A stretch of 64,000 nucleotides of DNA from Tropicimonas sp. IMCC34043 (GCF_003390845.1 NZ_QMEK01000008.1:62001-126000), one strand, 5' to 3'. Shown: positions 8,965 to 17,950, numbered from the stretch's first letter. The notes: generated by a model from the letters alone, not told the origin. A program made the numbers and translations.

Positions 8965-10193
8965 GAGATCAGCGCCAGCACGATGATCGCGACAAGGTAG
9001 AAGGGTATCAGCGCGCGCACCGTCTCGCCGATCCGACATCGCGCGATGGCTGTCGAGATGAACAGCGTCGTGCCGACGGGCGGCGTGTAAAGCCCGATCG
9101 ACAGGTTCACCACCATGATCAGGCCCAGTTGCACCGGGTCCATGCCGATGGTGTTGCCAATGGTCACGAACAGCGGCCCCAGCAGCAGAACCGCGGCCGG
9201 AAGGTCAAGAAAGGCGCCGACGACCAGCATCACGAGGTTGAGCGCAAGGATCACCATCCAGGGCTCCGAGAACGTGGCCCCAACCCAGAGGCCGAGGCTT
9301 TGCGGCACCCGTTCGGCGGTCAGCACCCACTGGATGGTCGAGGACGCCATGATGATGAACATGACGGCCCCCGTCATCAGCGCCGTCTCGACCGCCGCAT
9401 CCCACAGCCCGCGCAGGTTCAGGTCGCGATAGACCAGGCCGCTGACGACCAGCGCATAGGCAACCGCCATGACACTGACCTCGGTGGGCGTCGCAATGCC
9501 AAAGCGCAGCGTGCCGATGACGAAGACGGGCATCAGCAGCGCCGGGATCGCGCCAAAGATCTGGGTTCGAAAGGCCCTGAACCCGCCGGCCAGCGGCGAG
9601 CGAGGCAGGTTCTTCGCCATGGCCACCAGCCAGACGGCCGTGAACATGCCGATCCCCAGCATCAGGCCGGGCACGATCCCGGCGACGAACAGATCGATGA
9701 TCGAGACGTTCGACACCAGCCCGTAAAGGATCAGCGGGATCGACGGCGGGATCAGCACCGAGACGGTCGAGGAGGCAGAGTTGATCGCCGCCGCAAAGCC
9801 GCCCGGATAGCCTTCGGCCTTCTGCACCGGGATCAGCGCGTTGCCAAGCGCCGAGGCATCGGCCACGGCCGACCCCGAGACGCCGCCGAACATCACCGAG
9901 CCGATGATCGACACCTGGCCGAGCCCGCCCTTGAAATTGCCCACCATCAGCCGGGCGATATTGACAAGGTAGACCCCGAACTTGCCCGACATCATCAGGC
10001 TGCCGGCCATGATGAAGAACGGGATCGCGAGCATCGGAAAGCTCTGCGTCGGCGTATAGAGCCGCTGGACCATCACGGCCATCGGCTTGCCGTCGAGCCA
10101 CAGTGCGGCCGCGACCCCGCCCAGCATCGCGTGGGCAACCGGAACGGCAATGGCCAGCAGAACAAGGAATATCCATATCAGAGGGGCAGTCAT
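8937..10193 (-). CDS. dctM: TRAP transporter large membrane subunit DctM (second system)
   Basis: A 418-residue, highly hydrophobic protein starting at the ATG at 10193 (MTAPLIWIFLVLL). GGVSGSAVADASALG and ASSTVSVLIPPSIPLILYG are DctM signatures. A longer open frame upstream of this ATG is out of character (Arg/Gly/Pro-rich) and overlaps dctQ, so it is rejected. It forms the channel of the second TRAP system, last in the operon after the split transketolase genes, SDR, dctP and dctQ. Its final bases overlap the convergent LysR gene. Confidence 0.92.
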   Translation of the reverse strand: MTAPLIWIFLVLLAIAVPVAHAMLGGVAAALWLDGKPMAVMVQRLYTPTQSFPMLAIPFFIMAGSLMMSGKFGVYLVNIARLMVGNFKGGLGQVSIIGSVMFGGVSGSAVADASALGNALIPVQKAEGYPGGFAAAINSASSTVSVLIPPSIPLILYGLVSNVSIIDLFVAGIVPGLMLGIGMFTAVWLVAMAKNLPRSPLAGGFRAFRTQIFGAIPALLMPVFVIGTLRFGIATPTEVSVMAVAYALVVSGLVYRDLNLRGLWDAAVETALMTGAVMFIIMASSTIQWVLTAERVPQSLGLWVGATFSEPWMVILALNLVMLVVGAFLDLPAAVLLLGPLFVTIGNTIGMDPVQLGLIMVVNLSIGLYTPPVGTTLFISTAIARCRIGETVRALIPFYLVAIIVLALISYVPALTLY

Positions 10194-10204
10194 GGCCTGT
10201 CCTT

Positions 10205-10777
10205 TCAGCTGAGGCTGGCGTGTTCGGGGTTCGACTCGAAGTCGACCTCGCCCCGAAGCACCAGGACGATGTTCACCGTCGCGATGATCGCCATTGCGGC
10301 GAAGGCATAGATCAGGCTCGAATAGCCCCAGACCTGCTTGATCCCGAGGGTCGACAGCGTCTGGAACGTCGAGGCCTTGAGGATCGGCGGGCTCGATTGC
10401 AACACGCTGAGCGCGATCGCGAGGATCACGACATTGACCGCGAGCAGCATGGCGCGACGGCCGGCCGGGGGCAGCAGGTCCGGCAGCAGCGTGATCGAGA
10501 TGTTGCGGCCCTGCGCCGCGGCAATCACGATCCCGCCCGACACCAGCCATGGCAGCAGCACCGAGTGGATCTCATAGGCCCAGGCAATGCCGGAACCAAA
10601 GGCATAGCGCAGGATCACGTTGACCAGCAGGGCCACGAACATGATGGCAAGGCTCGTGGCGGAAATGATCCGTCCGCTCCAGTCAAGAAGCGTCGAGATG
10701 CCGGCAATCCGGGAAAGAAAGGGGCGCGGCGGCCCCTTTCCATCGTTTACCGGAGTGGCGTTGTCCCCCGGTTTCAT
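10205..10777 (-). CDS. dctQ: TRAP transporter small membrane subunit DctQ (second system)
   Basis: A 190-residue protein with four membrane segments after a 30-residue cytoplasmic tail. VNVILRYAFGSGIAWAYE is the DctQ block with conserved Arg-Tyr and late Glu. Its ATG overlaps the stop of dctP (10774-10777), and dctM follows after 11 bases. It is the stator subunit of the second TRAP importer. Confidence 0.88.
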   Translation of the reverse strand: MKPGDNATPVNDGKGPPRPFLSRIAGISTLLDWSGRIISATSLAIMFVALLVNVILRYAFGSGIAWAYEIHSVLLPWLVSGGIVIAAAQGRNISITLLPDLLPPAGRRAMLLAVNVVILAIALSVLQSSPPILKASTFQTLSTLGIKQVWGYSSLIYAFAAMAIIATVNIVLVLRGEVDFESNPEHASLS

Positions 10778-11742
10778 TCCAGACCTGCGGCTTTCTTCAG
10801 CGCATCCACCAGTTCGGGATATTGGGCGGCGTACTTGTCATAGACCGAGGCCGTCGCCTGCTGATAGGCCGCCTTGTCGGCCTCCGCAAAGATCGCGCCT
10901 TCGGCTTCCATCTTCGGGCGCAGCTCCGCGTCGCTGTCGAACACCATCTGGCGCTGCAGCTTTCCGGCCTCGGCGGTGGCTGCAAGCGCGCAGGCCTGCG
11001 TCGCCTCGTCCAGACCCGACCACCAGACCAGCCCGGCCACGACCGGCGTCGCCTCGTACTTGTGGCCGGTCATGGTGACATAGGGCGTGATCTCGTGCAG
11101 CTTGGCGGTATAGATGTTGACCAGCGGGTTTTCCTGACCGTCGAAGACCCCCGATTGCAGGGCCGTCGGCAGCTCGGACCAGGCCAGCGGCGCCGGCGAG
11201 GCGCCAAGCGCCTGGAAGATGTCGACGGTCATCTGGTCGGGCGGCGTGCGGATCTTCATCCCCGCCAGATCGCCGGGTTCCGACACGCTCTTGCTGACAT
11301 GGGTGATGTTGCGGATACCGTTGTCCCAGAACCCGAGGATCTTCAGCCCGGCGTTCTGCGCGCGGCTGTCGAGCATGACGCCGACATCGCCGTCGAGAAC
11401 GTTCCATGCGCTCGGAAGGTCGTTGAACAGGAAGGGCAGGCCCAGAAGCCCGATCTCGGGCACGATCTGGGACATGGCGCCCTGGCTGTTCGCTGTGACC
11501 TGGATGACGCCCGCCGCGGCCGAGGTCAGCATCTCGGCATCGTCGCCGAGCGTCGCCGAGGGCGCGACGTTGACGGTGTCGGCCCCGTCGGTGCAGGCGG
11601 CGAACAGCTCGGCCCACTTTTCGGCCGCGACATAGCGCGGGTTGCCGGGGTTGGCGCCGTGGGCGAAGATCACGTCCTCGGCGGCGGCTGCGCCGGCAAG
11701 CGTCGTGCCGCCCAGCAAAGCCAGGATCAGGGTCTTTTTCAT
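10774..11742 (-). CDS. dctP: TRAP transporter periplasmic solute-binding protein DctP (second system)
   Basis: A 322-residue receptor with an obvious signal peptide (MKKTLILALLGGTTLAGAAA, cleavage just after). Inside it LAGMKIRTPPDQMTVDIFQ holds the conserved Arg that binds a ligand carboxylate, and PTALQSGVFDGQENPLVNI is a family block. The ligand is therefore likely an acid, which would fit a sugar acid such as an apionate-type substrate of the linked genes, though TRAP receptors for neutral sugars exist. It is in one run with the SDR and the split transketolase. Confidence 0.88.
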   Translation of the reverse strand: MKKTLILALLGGTTLAGAAAAEDVIFAHGANPGNPRYVAAEKWAELFAACTDGADTVNVAPSATLGDDAEMLTSAAAGVIQVTANSQGAMSQIVPEIGLLGLPFLFNDLPSAWNVLDGDVGVMLDSRAQNAGLKILGFWDNGIRNITHVSKSVSEPGDLAGMKIRTPPDQMTVDIFQALGASPAPLAWSELPTALQSGVFDGQENPLVNIYTAKLHEITPYVTMTGHKYEATPVVAGLVWWSGLDEATQACALAATAEAGKLQRQMVFDSDAELRPKMEAEGAIFAEADKAAYQQATASVYDKYAAQYPELVDALKKAAGLE

Positions 11743-11845
11743 GGGTCTCTCTCCCTAGGGGTTTGGCGCACAGCCTCCGCACTGCGTCGCCTGGAATGCG
11801 TCGCCCCGATCCTGCGCCGGGGTCGACATTTTCGGTCCGTCCGTA

Positions 11846-12598
11846 TCAGTGGATCAGCGAACCGCCGTTGACGTCCACTTCGGTGCCGGTGCAATAGGCC
11901 GACAGCTCCGAGGCCAGAAACAGCGCGCAGCCCGCGACATCGCTCGCCTCGCCCGCCCGGCCCATCGGAATGCCGTCGAGGATCATTTCCATCATCTCGG
12001 GCGTCAGCTTGCCGCCGGTGATATCGGTCGCGATGAACCCCGGGCAGATCGCATTGACACGGATGTTGTCGGGCGCCAGTTCGCGGGCCATCGCCTTCGT
12101 CAGGCCAAGCACACCGGCCTTGGCGGCGGAATAATGCGGCCCGCCAAAGATGCCGCCGCCGCGCTGTGCCGAGACCGAGGACAGGTTGATCACGCTGCCG
12201 GATTTCTGCGACCGGAACTGCGGGATCAGCGCCTGGGTGCAGTAAAGCGTGCCGCGCAGGCTGACATCCATCACCGCGTCATAGTTTTCCGGCATGATCT
12301 CCATGCTTTTCAGCGGCTGGGTGATGCCGGCGTTGTTGACCAGGATATCGACCCGGCCCCATTTTTCGACCAATGCATCCATCGCCGCCTGCACCGAGGC
12401 CTTGTCCGTCACATCGCAGGCCAGGCCCACATGCTGCACACCGAGATCGGCGGCCGCGGCCTTTGCCTGTGCTTCGTCGAGATCGAGGATCGCAACCGTC
12501 GCACCGTGGTCGGCAAACATCGCCGCCGTGGCCTTGCCAAGGCCGCGTTTCGACGCTGCCCCGGTGATGACAGCGTATTTACCGTCGAGAAGTCCCAT
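11846..12598 (-). CDS. Short-chain dehydrogenase/reductase (sugar/polyol dehydrogenase-like)
   Basis: A 250-residue classical SDR. TGAASKRGLG near residue 12 is the NAD(P)-binding glycine motif, ILDLD suggests NAD preference, NNAG and YSAAK (catalytic Tyr and Lys) are present, and INLSSVSA carries the Ser. It sits between a transketolase half and the TRAP receptor. In such clusters SDRs oxidise a sugar, sugar alcohol or sugar acid to the keto form that the following enzymes use. The substrate cannot be read from sequence. Confidence 0.85.
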   Translation of the reverse strand: MGLLDGKYAVITGAASKRGLGKATAAMFADHGATVAILDLDEAQAKAAAADLGVQHVGLACDVTDKASVQAAMDALVEKWGRVDILVNNAGITQPLKSMEIMPENYDAVMDVSLRGTLYCTQALIPQFRSQKSGSVINLSSVSAQRGGGIFGGPHYSAAKAGVLGLTKAMARELAPDNIRVNAICPGFIATDITGGKLTPEMMEMILDGIPMGRAGEASDVAGCALFLASELSAYCTGTEVDVNGGSLIH

Positions 12599-12630
12599 GT
12601 CTGTCTCCGTTCTGTAAAAGGGAGGGCGGC

Positions 12631-13659
12631 CTAGAGCCAGCCCTTGATCTGCGCGATGACGGCCTTCGTGCTGAGGCCGTACATGTCGTGAAGCGTCGGC
12701 AGGGCGCCGGCCTCGAGGAAGGCGTCGGGCAGGCCGATCTGGCGGAATGTCGGGGTGACGCCGGCGCGCAGCAGGGTCGCGGCCACCGCCTCGCCCAGAC
12801 CGCCGATCACGGTGTGGTTTTCGGCCGTCACCAGCAGCCGGCCCTTGCCCGCCTCGGCAAGGATGGTGTCGCGGTCGAGCGGCTTGATCGTCGGGCTGTG
12901 CAGCACGGCAACCTCGATCCCGTCCCGGGCAAGTTCGGTCGCGGCATCGAGCGCCCGCATCGTCATCAGCCCCGACGACACGACCAGAACGTCCGCGCCC
13001 TCGCGGATCATCTGCGCCTTGCCCAGCCTGAAGCGGTAGTCGGGTTTGTGCCGGCGCAGCACGCTTGGCACGTTGCCGCGCAGAAGCCTTGCATAGACCG
13101 GCCCGTCGTGGGCCGCCATCTCGGGCACCATCTGCGCCACGTCGACCGCATCGCAGGGGTCGACGATGACAAGGTTCGGCATGCCGCGAAAGATCGCCAG
13201 ATCCTCGGTCGCCTGATGGCTCGGGCCATAGCCGGTGGTCAGGCCGGGCAGGGCGCAGACGATCTTGACCGGCAGGTTTTCCTCGGCAATCGCCATGCAG
13301 ATGAAGTCATAGGCGCGGCGCGAGGCGAAGACGGCATAGGTGGTGGCAAAGGGGATGAAGCCCTCGTGGGCCAGCCCCGCGGCGGCCGACATCAGCACCT
13401 GTTCGGCCATGCCCATCTGATAGAACCGGTCCGGGTGTTTCTGGGCAAAGATGTGCAGGTCGGTGTATTTCGACAGATCCGCCGACAGCCCGACGATCCG
13501 CTCGTCGGTGTTGGCGAGATCGGACAGCGCATGGCCGAACGGGGCCGGAGCCGCATCGTATCCTTCGGCGGCAAGCGAGGCGATCATCGCCGAGGTGGCC
13601 TGGCGGGTTTCGGGAACCTTGCGGGCCTCGTATCTTCTGGCGCGGGCGGCGGCGGTCAT
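12631..13659 (-). CDS. Transketolase C-terminal subunit (split transketolase, AptB-like)
   Basis: A 342-residue protein with the pyrimidine-binding and C-terminal domains of transketolase only. FYQMGMAEQ holds the catalytic Glu that activates thiamine diphosphate, GYGPSHQ and GLGEAVA are further family motifs. The ATG at 13659 overlaps the stop of the N-terminal subunit by four bases, so the two should be made together and assemble. Split transketolases of this type include the apulose-4-phosphate transketolase AptAB of D-apiose catabolism (established family knowledge); that assignment here is an inference from the neighbourhood. Confidence 0.85.
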   Translation of the reverse strand: MTAAARARRYEARKVPETRQATSAMIASLAAEGYDAAPAPFGHALSDLANTDERIVGLSADLSKYTDLHIFAQKHPDRFYQMGMAEQVLMSAAAGLAHEGFIPFATTYAVFASRRAYDFICMAIAEENLPVKIVCALPGLTTGYGPSHQATEDLAIFRGMPNLVIVDPCDAVDVAQMVPEMAAHDGPVYARLLRGNVPSVLRRHKPDYRFRLGKAQMIREGADVLVVSSGLMTMRALDAATELARDGIEVAVLHSPTIKPLDRDTILAEAGKGRLLVTAENHTVIGGLGEAVAATLLRAGVTPTFRQIGLPDAFLEAGALPTLHDMYGLSTKAVIAQIKGWL

Positions 13660-14510
13660 GCGGGGATCTCCTCGTCCAGAACGGACAGGGCCTTGGCCCA
13701 TTCATCGGGCTCGACGCGGACAAAATGGGTCGCGTCGCGCTGTTCCAGGAACGGCACGCCCTTGCACATCTTGGTGTCGCAGATGATGACGCGGGGCTGG
13801 CGGCCCGGGTGGTCGCGGGCGGCGTCGAAGGCCGCCACCAGCGCGCCGATGTCGTTGCCATCGACCCGCTGTGCGAACCAGCCAAAGGCCGTCCACTTGT
13901 CGGGAACGGGTTCGGACGACAGCATCTCGGTCGACTTGCCGTCCGCCTGCTGGTCGTTGAAATCGACGATGGCGATCAGGTTGTCGAGCTTGTGGTGGCT
14001 GGCGCTCATCGCCGCCTCCCAGGTCGAGCCTTCGCCCAGTTCGCCGTCCGACATCAGGTTATAGACCAGCGCCGGGTTGTTCTTGCGCTTCAGCCCCAGC
14101 GCCATGCCGACCCCGATGCCAAGGCCGTGGCCCAGCGATCCGCCGGTGATCTCCATGCCGGGGGTATAGCTTGCCATGCCCGACATCGGCATCCGGCTGT
14201 CGTCCATCCCGTAGGTCTCGAGCTCTTCCTCGGGCAGGATGCCGGCCTCCATGAAGGCGGCATAGATCGCGATGGCATAATGGCCGATCGACAGCAGGAA
14301 CCTGTCGCGGCCCTCCCATTCTGGGTCCTCGGCGCGCAGTTCGAGCGCATGAAAGAAGCAGACAGCCAGGACGTCCGAGACCCCGAGGGCCTGTCCGACA
14401 TATCCCTGCCCCTGCACCTCGCCCATCAGGATGGCCTTGCGCCGGATATTATGGGCCCGACGTTGCAGCGAGACATTCGACAGAAGCCCTGTCGAGGCGA
14501 TATGCGTCAT
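13656..14510 (-). CDS. Transketolase N-terminal subunit (split transketolase, AptA-like)
   Basis: A 284-residue protein equal to the thiamine-diphosphate-binding N-terminal domain. LSIGHYAIAIYAA, TGGSLGHGLGIGVG and MSDGELGEGSTWEA with IVDFNDQQ give the GDG-type metal/diphosphate motif (here SDGE) and the family spacing. ATG at 14510 has GGGAGG six bases upstream and is preferred to an ATG 21 bases earlier. It is first in the minus-strand operon and divergent from the TIM-barrel/kinase operon across a 273-base gap that contains a perfect palindrome. Confidence 0.85.
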   Translation of the reverse strand: MTHIASTGLLSNVSLQRRAHNIRRKAILMGEVQGQGYVGQALGVSDVLAVCFFHALELRAEDPEWEGRDRFLLSIGHYAIAIYAAFMEAGILPEEELETYGMDDSRMPMSGMASYTPGMEITGGSLGHGLGIGVGMALGLKRKNNPALVYNLMSDGELGEGSTWEAAMSASHHKLDNLIAIVDFNDQQADGKSTEMLSSEPVPDKWTAFGWFAQRVDGNDIGALVAAFDAARDHPGRQPRVIICDTKMCKGVPFLEQRDATHFVRVEPDEWAKALSVLDEEIPA

Positions 14511-14601
14511 GAATCCTCCCAACCGATGCATTTGGTGGCATCTGCGTGGCCGGAACCTGCGCCAGGAGAGGCAAAAGGGAAAGCAAGTTTTCTTAACGAG
14601 T

Positions 14602-14620
14602 TGTGAAGCACTGCTTCACA
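14602..14620. promoter_or_regulatory. Perfect palindrome in divergent intergenic region (candidate operator)
   Basis: TGTGAAGCACTGCTTCACA has 9-bp arms around one central base. It lies in the 273-base gap between two divergent sugar operons (starts at 14510 minus and 14784 plus), where a shared regulator would be expected to bind. The half-site resembles TGTGA of CRP but the spacing (nine bases, not six, between TGTGA and TCACA) does not fit. The cognate protein is unknown; the local LysR and DeoR are candidates. Confidence 0.6.
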
Positions 14621-14783
14621 GATCATGGGCGGCTTTTCGTTTCCCAAAGCCGCCGCAACCCCTAGAACCGCAAATCAGGCCCCGGGCCGCGCCGCCCGGA
14701 TGCCGTGCCGCCGGTCTCGCCGGTGAACGGCCCCGCCCGGCACTGCGCCGGGGGGTCACACCTCATGGAGGAGGGAAATCGCC

Positions 14784-15599
14784 ATGCATCTCGGATTGGG
14801 AAGCTACGCCTATCGGTGGTCCATCGGGATCAAGGATCAGGTGCCAGAGGTTCCGATGACCGCAATCGAGGTTCTCGAGGCCGCGGAATCGCTCGGGCTC
14901 GATCTTGTCCAATATGCCGACAACATGCCGCTCGACCGGCTGTCGGAGGCAGAGCTCGACCGGCTGGCCGAAACCGCCCGGCACAAGGGCATCACGCTCG
15001 AGGTCGGGACCCAGTGTTTCAACGCCGAGGAAGTCTCGCGCTATCTCGGGATCTGCCGCAAGATCGATTCAAAGATCATGCGCGTGGCGCTCGATGCCGC
15101 CGACAGCCATGTGCCGGTGCCGGAGCTTGCCGCCCAGCTGCACCCGCTGATCGAGGATGCGAAATCCGCAGGCATCCGCATCGCCATCGAAAACCACTTC
15201 AACTATCCCTCGCCGCGGATGGTCGATCTGCTGGAAACCGTCGACGATCCGGCGCTTGGCGTCTGCCTTGACGTGGCAAATTCGATCTGTGCCGGCGAAT
15301 GGCCGGAACAGACGATCGCCCTGCTTGCCCCCTATACGATCAACCTGCACCTGAAGGATTATGTGATCGACCCCGATCCCTATGGCGTCGGCTTCCGCAT
15401 CCGTGGCGTGCCGCTCGGCACCGGGCGCGCGGACATCCCCTGGATCCTCGATCAGCTCAAGCATTGCGAACCGGACATGAGCGTTCTGGTCGAGCATTGG
15501 CTGCCGCTTGGCGCCACGCTGGAGGAAACCATCGCGCTGGAGCAGCCCTGGCTCGAAACGACCGTCGCCGCCGCGCGCGGGTTTCTGGCCGGCCGTTGA
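14784..15599 (+). CDS. TIM-barrel sugar isomerase-like protein, candidate 3-oxo-isoapionate decarboxylase (OiaC-like)
   Basis: A 271-residue member of the AP-endonuclease-2/xylose-isomerase-like family. Visible metal-ligand contexts are IAIENHFNYPS, LGVCLDVANSIC, NLHLKDYV and VLVEHWLP, giving Glu, Asp, His and Glu ligands. ATG at 14784 follows GGAGGAGGG. The next gene is a DhaK-DhaL kinase of the L-erythrulose type. In known D-apionate catabolism a protein of this family (OiaC) decarboxylates 3-oxo-isoapionate to L-erythrulose just before that kinase; the match of family and neighbours supports that role here, but an isomerase or epimerase remains possible. Confidence 0.6.
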   Translation: MHLGLGSYAYRWSIGIKDQVPEVPMTAIEVLEAAESLGLDLVQYADNMPLDRLSEAELDRLAETARHKGITLEVGTQCFNAEEVSRYLGICRKIDSKIMRVALDAADSHVPVPELAAQLHPLIEDAKSAGIRIAIENHFNYPSPRMVDLLETVDDPALGVCLDVANSICAGEWPEQTIALLAPYTINLHLKDYVIDPDPYGVGFRIRGVPLGTGRADIPWILDQLKHCEPDMSVLVEHWLPLGATLEETIALEQPWLETTVAAARGFLAGR

Positions 15600-15625
15600 G
15601 CCCTGTGACTGAAGGAGGAGACACC

Positions 15626-17392
15626 ATGCAGGACATCGAACACCCCCCCACTAAGAAGCTGATGAACGGCCCCGAGGCGATCATCCCCGAGATGATCGAG
15701 GGCATGATCGCAGCCCACCCCGACATCCTGAAGATCGAAGGCCGCACCGGACGCGCGGTGACGGCGGTCAACGGGCCGCGCGATGGCAAGGTCGGCATCG
15801 TCATCGGCGGCGGATCGGGCCACGAACCGGCCTTTGCCGGCTATGTCGGGCGCGGGCTCGCCGATGCGGCGGCGGTCGGCAATGTCTTCGCCTCGCCCTC
15901 GCCCGAGAACATCAAGGAGGCCGCGATTGCCGCCGATGGCGGAGCCGGGCTGGTGTTTCTGTACGGAAACTACACCGGCGACGTGCTGAATTTCGACATG
16001 GCGGCCGAGGAATGTGCGGGCCTTGGCATCGACGTCCGCTCGATTGCTGTGATCGACGATGTGGCCTCGGCCCCGCGCGAGCGGTCGGCCGAACGGCGTG
16101 GCATTGCGGGCGATTTCTTCGTCTTCAAGATCGCGGGGGCCGCGGCCGACATGGGGCGTTCGCTCGACGCGGTCGAGGCGGCGGCGCGGCACGCCAATGC
16201 CTCGGTGCTGTCGATGGGGGTTGCGCTGTCGGCCTGTTCGATGCCCCAGACCCTGAAGCACAACTTCGAGATCGGCGCCGACGAGATGGAAATCGGCATG
16301 GGGATCCATGGCGAACCGGGGATGCGGCGCGGCAGGGTCGAATCCGCCGATGCGGTGACAGACCAGTTGATGGCGCCGATCCTGGCCGAGATGCCGCTGA
16401 GCGCGGGCGAGGAGGTCGCGGTTCTGGTCAACGGGCTTGGCTCGACCTCGATGATGGAGCTTTATCTGCTCAACCGCCGGGTGGCGGCGATCCTGTCGGG
16501 CCGCGGTGTCGGGGTCTATAAATGCTGGGTCGGGGAATATTGCACCTCGCTCGAAATGGCCGGGGCCTCGGTGACGCTGATGCGGCTCGATCCCGATCTG
16601 AAGGCCCTGCTCGACCATCCCTGCCGCACCGTCGCGCTGACCGTCGGCACGGCGCCCGCACCGGTTGCCGGCGCCGCCCGCACCGCGCGCAGCTATGACG
16701 CCGCCGCACGTGCCGAGGCGGTGGACCGCGCCACGCTGAAGGCGGACGGCGCGCTGACGCCCGAGGTGTTTCGCGCCATGATGCTTGCCGCGGGTGCGGA
16801 GATTGCGGTTCAGAAGGATCGCCTGAGCGAGCTCGATGGCGTGATCGGCGACGGCGATCATGGCGTGACGATGGACATCGGCTGGACCGCGGTGCGCGCG
16901 GCGCTGGCCGAGGCACCGGCGGACGACACCATCACCCAGACCTGCACGCGGATGGCCAAGGCCTTCCTCGATGCGGTCGGTGCCTCCTCGGGGCCGCTTT
17001 ATGCGACCGCCTTCACCAGCGCGGGCAGGGCGGTGCAGGACCGGCTGAGCCTCGATCCCGCGGCCACCGCGGCCTGGGTCGATGGCATGTTGCAGGGCAT
17101 CCTCAGCCGCGGCGGGGCGGCGCCGGGCGACAAGACGATGATCGACGCCTGGAAACCCGCGGCCGATGCGGCCCGGGCGGCGGCGGCGGCCGGTGCCGAT
17201 GTGGCCGGCGTGATGCAGGCCGCGACCCAGGGCGCGCTGCAGGGCGCCGAGGCCACGCGGGACATGGAAAGCCGGCGCGGCCGGTCGAAGAAACTCGGCG
17301 CCCGCTCGGTCGGCCATATGGATCCGGGTGCGGCCTCCGCCCAGGTCATGCTGGCGGCAATGACACAGGCGCTGAGGGAGGCGCTTGCCTGA
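15626..17392 (+). CDS. Fused DhaK-DhaL kinase, candidate L-erythrulose kinase (LerK-like)
   Basis: A 588-residue ATP-dependent kinase of the dihydroxyacetone kinase family. The DhaK part (about residues 1-335) has GGGSGHEP and a His in GMGIHGEPG at about residue 228 that binds the ketose carbonyl covalently. A linker leads to DhaL (about 376 on) with GVIGDGDHG, whose Asp residues bind Mg-ATP. ATG at 15626 has AAGGAGGAG upstream. Single-chain DhaK-DhaL enzymes phosphorylate dihydroxyacetone or tetruloses. The neighbouring RpiB-like and TpiA-like genes are exactly the two isomerases that follow L-erythrulose kinase in tetritol and apionate pathways, which favours L-erythrulose over dihydroxyacetone. 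Confidence 0.8.
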   Translation: MQDIEHPPTKKLMNGPEAIIPEMIEGMIAAHPDILKIEGRTGRAVTAVNGPRDGKVGIVIGGGSGHEPAFAGYVGRGLADAAAVGNVFASPSPENIKEAAIAADGGAGLVFLYGNYTGDVLNFDMAAEECAGLGIDVRSIAVIDDVASAPRERSAERRGIAGDFFVFKIAGAAADMGRSLDAVEAAARHANASVLSMGVALSACSMPQTLKHNFEIGADEMEIGMGIHGEPGMRRGRVESADAVTDQLMAPILAEMPLSAGEEVAVLVNGLGSTSMMELYLLNRRVAAILSGRGVGVYKCWVGEYCTSLEMAGASVTLMRLDPDLKALLDHPCRTVALTVGTAPAPVAGAARTARSYDAAARAEAVDRATLKADGALTPEVFRAMMLAAGAEIAVQKDRLSELDGVIGDGDHGVTMDIGWTAVRAALAEAPADDTITQTCTRMAKAFLDAVGASSGPLYATAFTSAGRAVQDRLSLDPAATAAWVDGMLQGILSRGGAAPGDKTMIDAWKPAADAARAAAAAGADVAGVMQAATQGALQGAEATRDMESRRGRSKKLGARSVGHMDPGAASAQVMLAAMTQALREALA

Positions 17393-17414
17393 CGGCTTCC
17401 CCTCGCCTGACGGA

Positions 17415-17448
17415 CGGGGTGGCCGAAAGGCCGCCCCGAGTGTCTTTT
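17415..17448 (+). terminator. Rho-independent terminator after the kinase gene
   Basis: CGGGGTGGCC (17415-17424), a GAAA loop, then GGCCGCCCCG, pairing along ten bases with one T-G wobble, followed by AGTGTCTTTT. It lies 23 bases after the kinase stop. Confidence 0.75.
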
Positions 17449-17462
17449 GCAGGCTGGCGATT

Positions 17463-17481
17463 GCGGGCAGGACCTGCCCGC
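17463..17481 (-). terminator. Hairpin after the RpiB-like gene
   Basis: GCGGGCA and TGCCCGC (17463-17469 and 17475-17481) pair around a 5-base loop, starting eight bases past the stop of the minus-strand RpiB-like gene. No run of T follows on that strand. It could separate the two convergent operons. Confidence 0.45.
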
Positions 17482-17488
17482 CGCGGCC

Positions 17489-17950
17489 TCAGCCCTTGTT
17501 GTATTTCGCGTCGACGGCGCCGATGGCCTCGACATTGCCGGCAGAGCGCCCCTTGGGGTCGTAGTCGAGCGTGTTGGCAAGGAAGGTGTCGGCGATGACC
17601 TTGGCCAGTTCGGTCCCGATCACCCGCGCGCCCATGGTGATGATCTGGGCATTGTTCGACAACGCCGCGCGTTCGGCCGAATAGGTGTCGTGGCACTGTG
17701 CGGCGCGGATCCCCGGCACCTTGTTGGCCGACATGGCGACCCCGATGCCGGTGCCGCAGACAAGGATCGCGCGGTCATACTCGCCCGCGATGACGGCCGA
17801 GGCGACGCGGTCGGCAAGGTTTGCATAGAAGGCGTCGGGGCCTTCGTCGGTGCGCGACATTTCGGTGACGTCATAGGACTTGGCAAGGTGGTCGGCGAGG
17901 ATCTTGGCCAGGCCTTCTCCGGCGCTGTCGCCGGCAACTGCGATCTTCAT
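17489..17950 (-). CDS. RpiB/LacAB-family sugar-phosphate isomerase, candidate D-erythrulose-4-phosphate isomerase (DerI-like)
   Basis: A 153-residue protein of typical RpiB length starting at ATG 17950 ([13 protein letters not shown]). Family motifs are [21 protein letters not shown] with the active-site Cys, the HDTYSAERA segment and [12 protein letters not shown]. The family interconverts ribose-5-phosphate and ribulose-5-phosphate, but members EryI/DerI isomerise D-erythrulose-4-phosphate to D-erythrose-4-phosphate. Its partner upstream is a TpiA-like gene and a DeoR regulator, the same trio as in erythritol and L-erythrulose catabolism, which supports the tetrose role. Confidence 0.8.
   Translation of the reverse strand: MKIAVAGDSAGEGLAKILADHLAKSYDVTEMSRTDEGPDAFYANLADRVASAVIAGEYDRAILVCGTGIGVAMSANKVPGIRAAQCHDTYSAERAALSNNAQIITMGARVIGTELAKVIADTFLANTLDYDPKGRSAGNVEAIGAVDAKYNKG

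Noticed and set aside
9129-10310. 393-residue plus-strand frame
   Set aside because: Antisense to the second dctM; composition dominated by Arg, Asp, His and Gln, no recognisable domain.
10194-10550. N-terminal extension of the second DctM
   Set aside because: The extension is Arg/Gly/Asp-rich, overlaps dctQ in another frame and the ATG at 10193 gives a normal DctM start.
14602-14620. CRP site
   Set aside because: TGTGA and TCACA are present but nine bases apart instead of six, so the palindrome is kept only as an operator of unknown factor.
15452-17317. 621-residue minus-strand frame
   Set aside because: Antisense to the DhaK-DhaL gene, which has all catalytic motifs; shadow frame.
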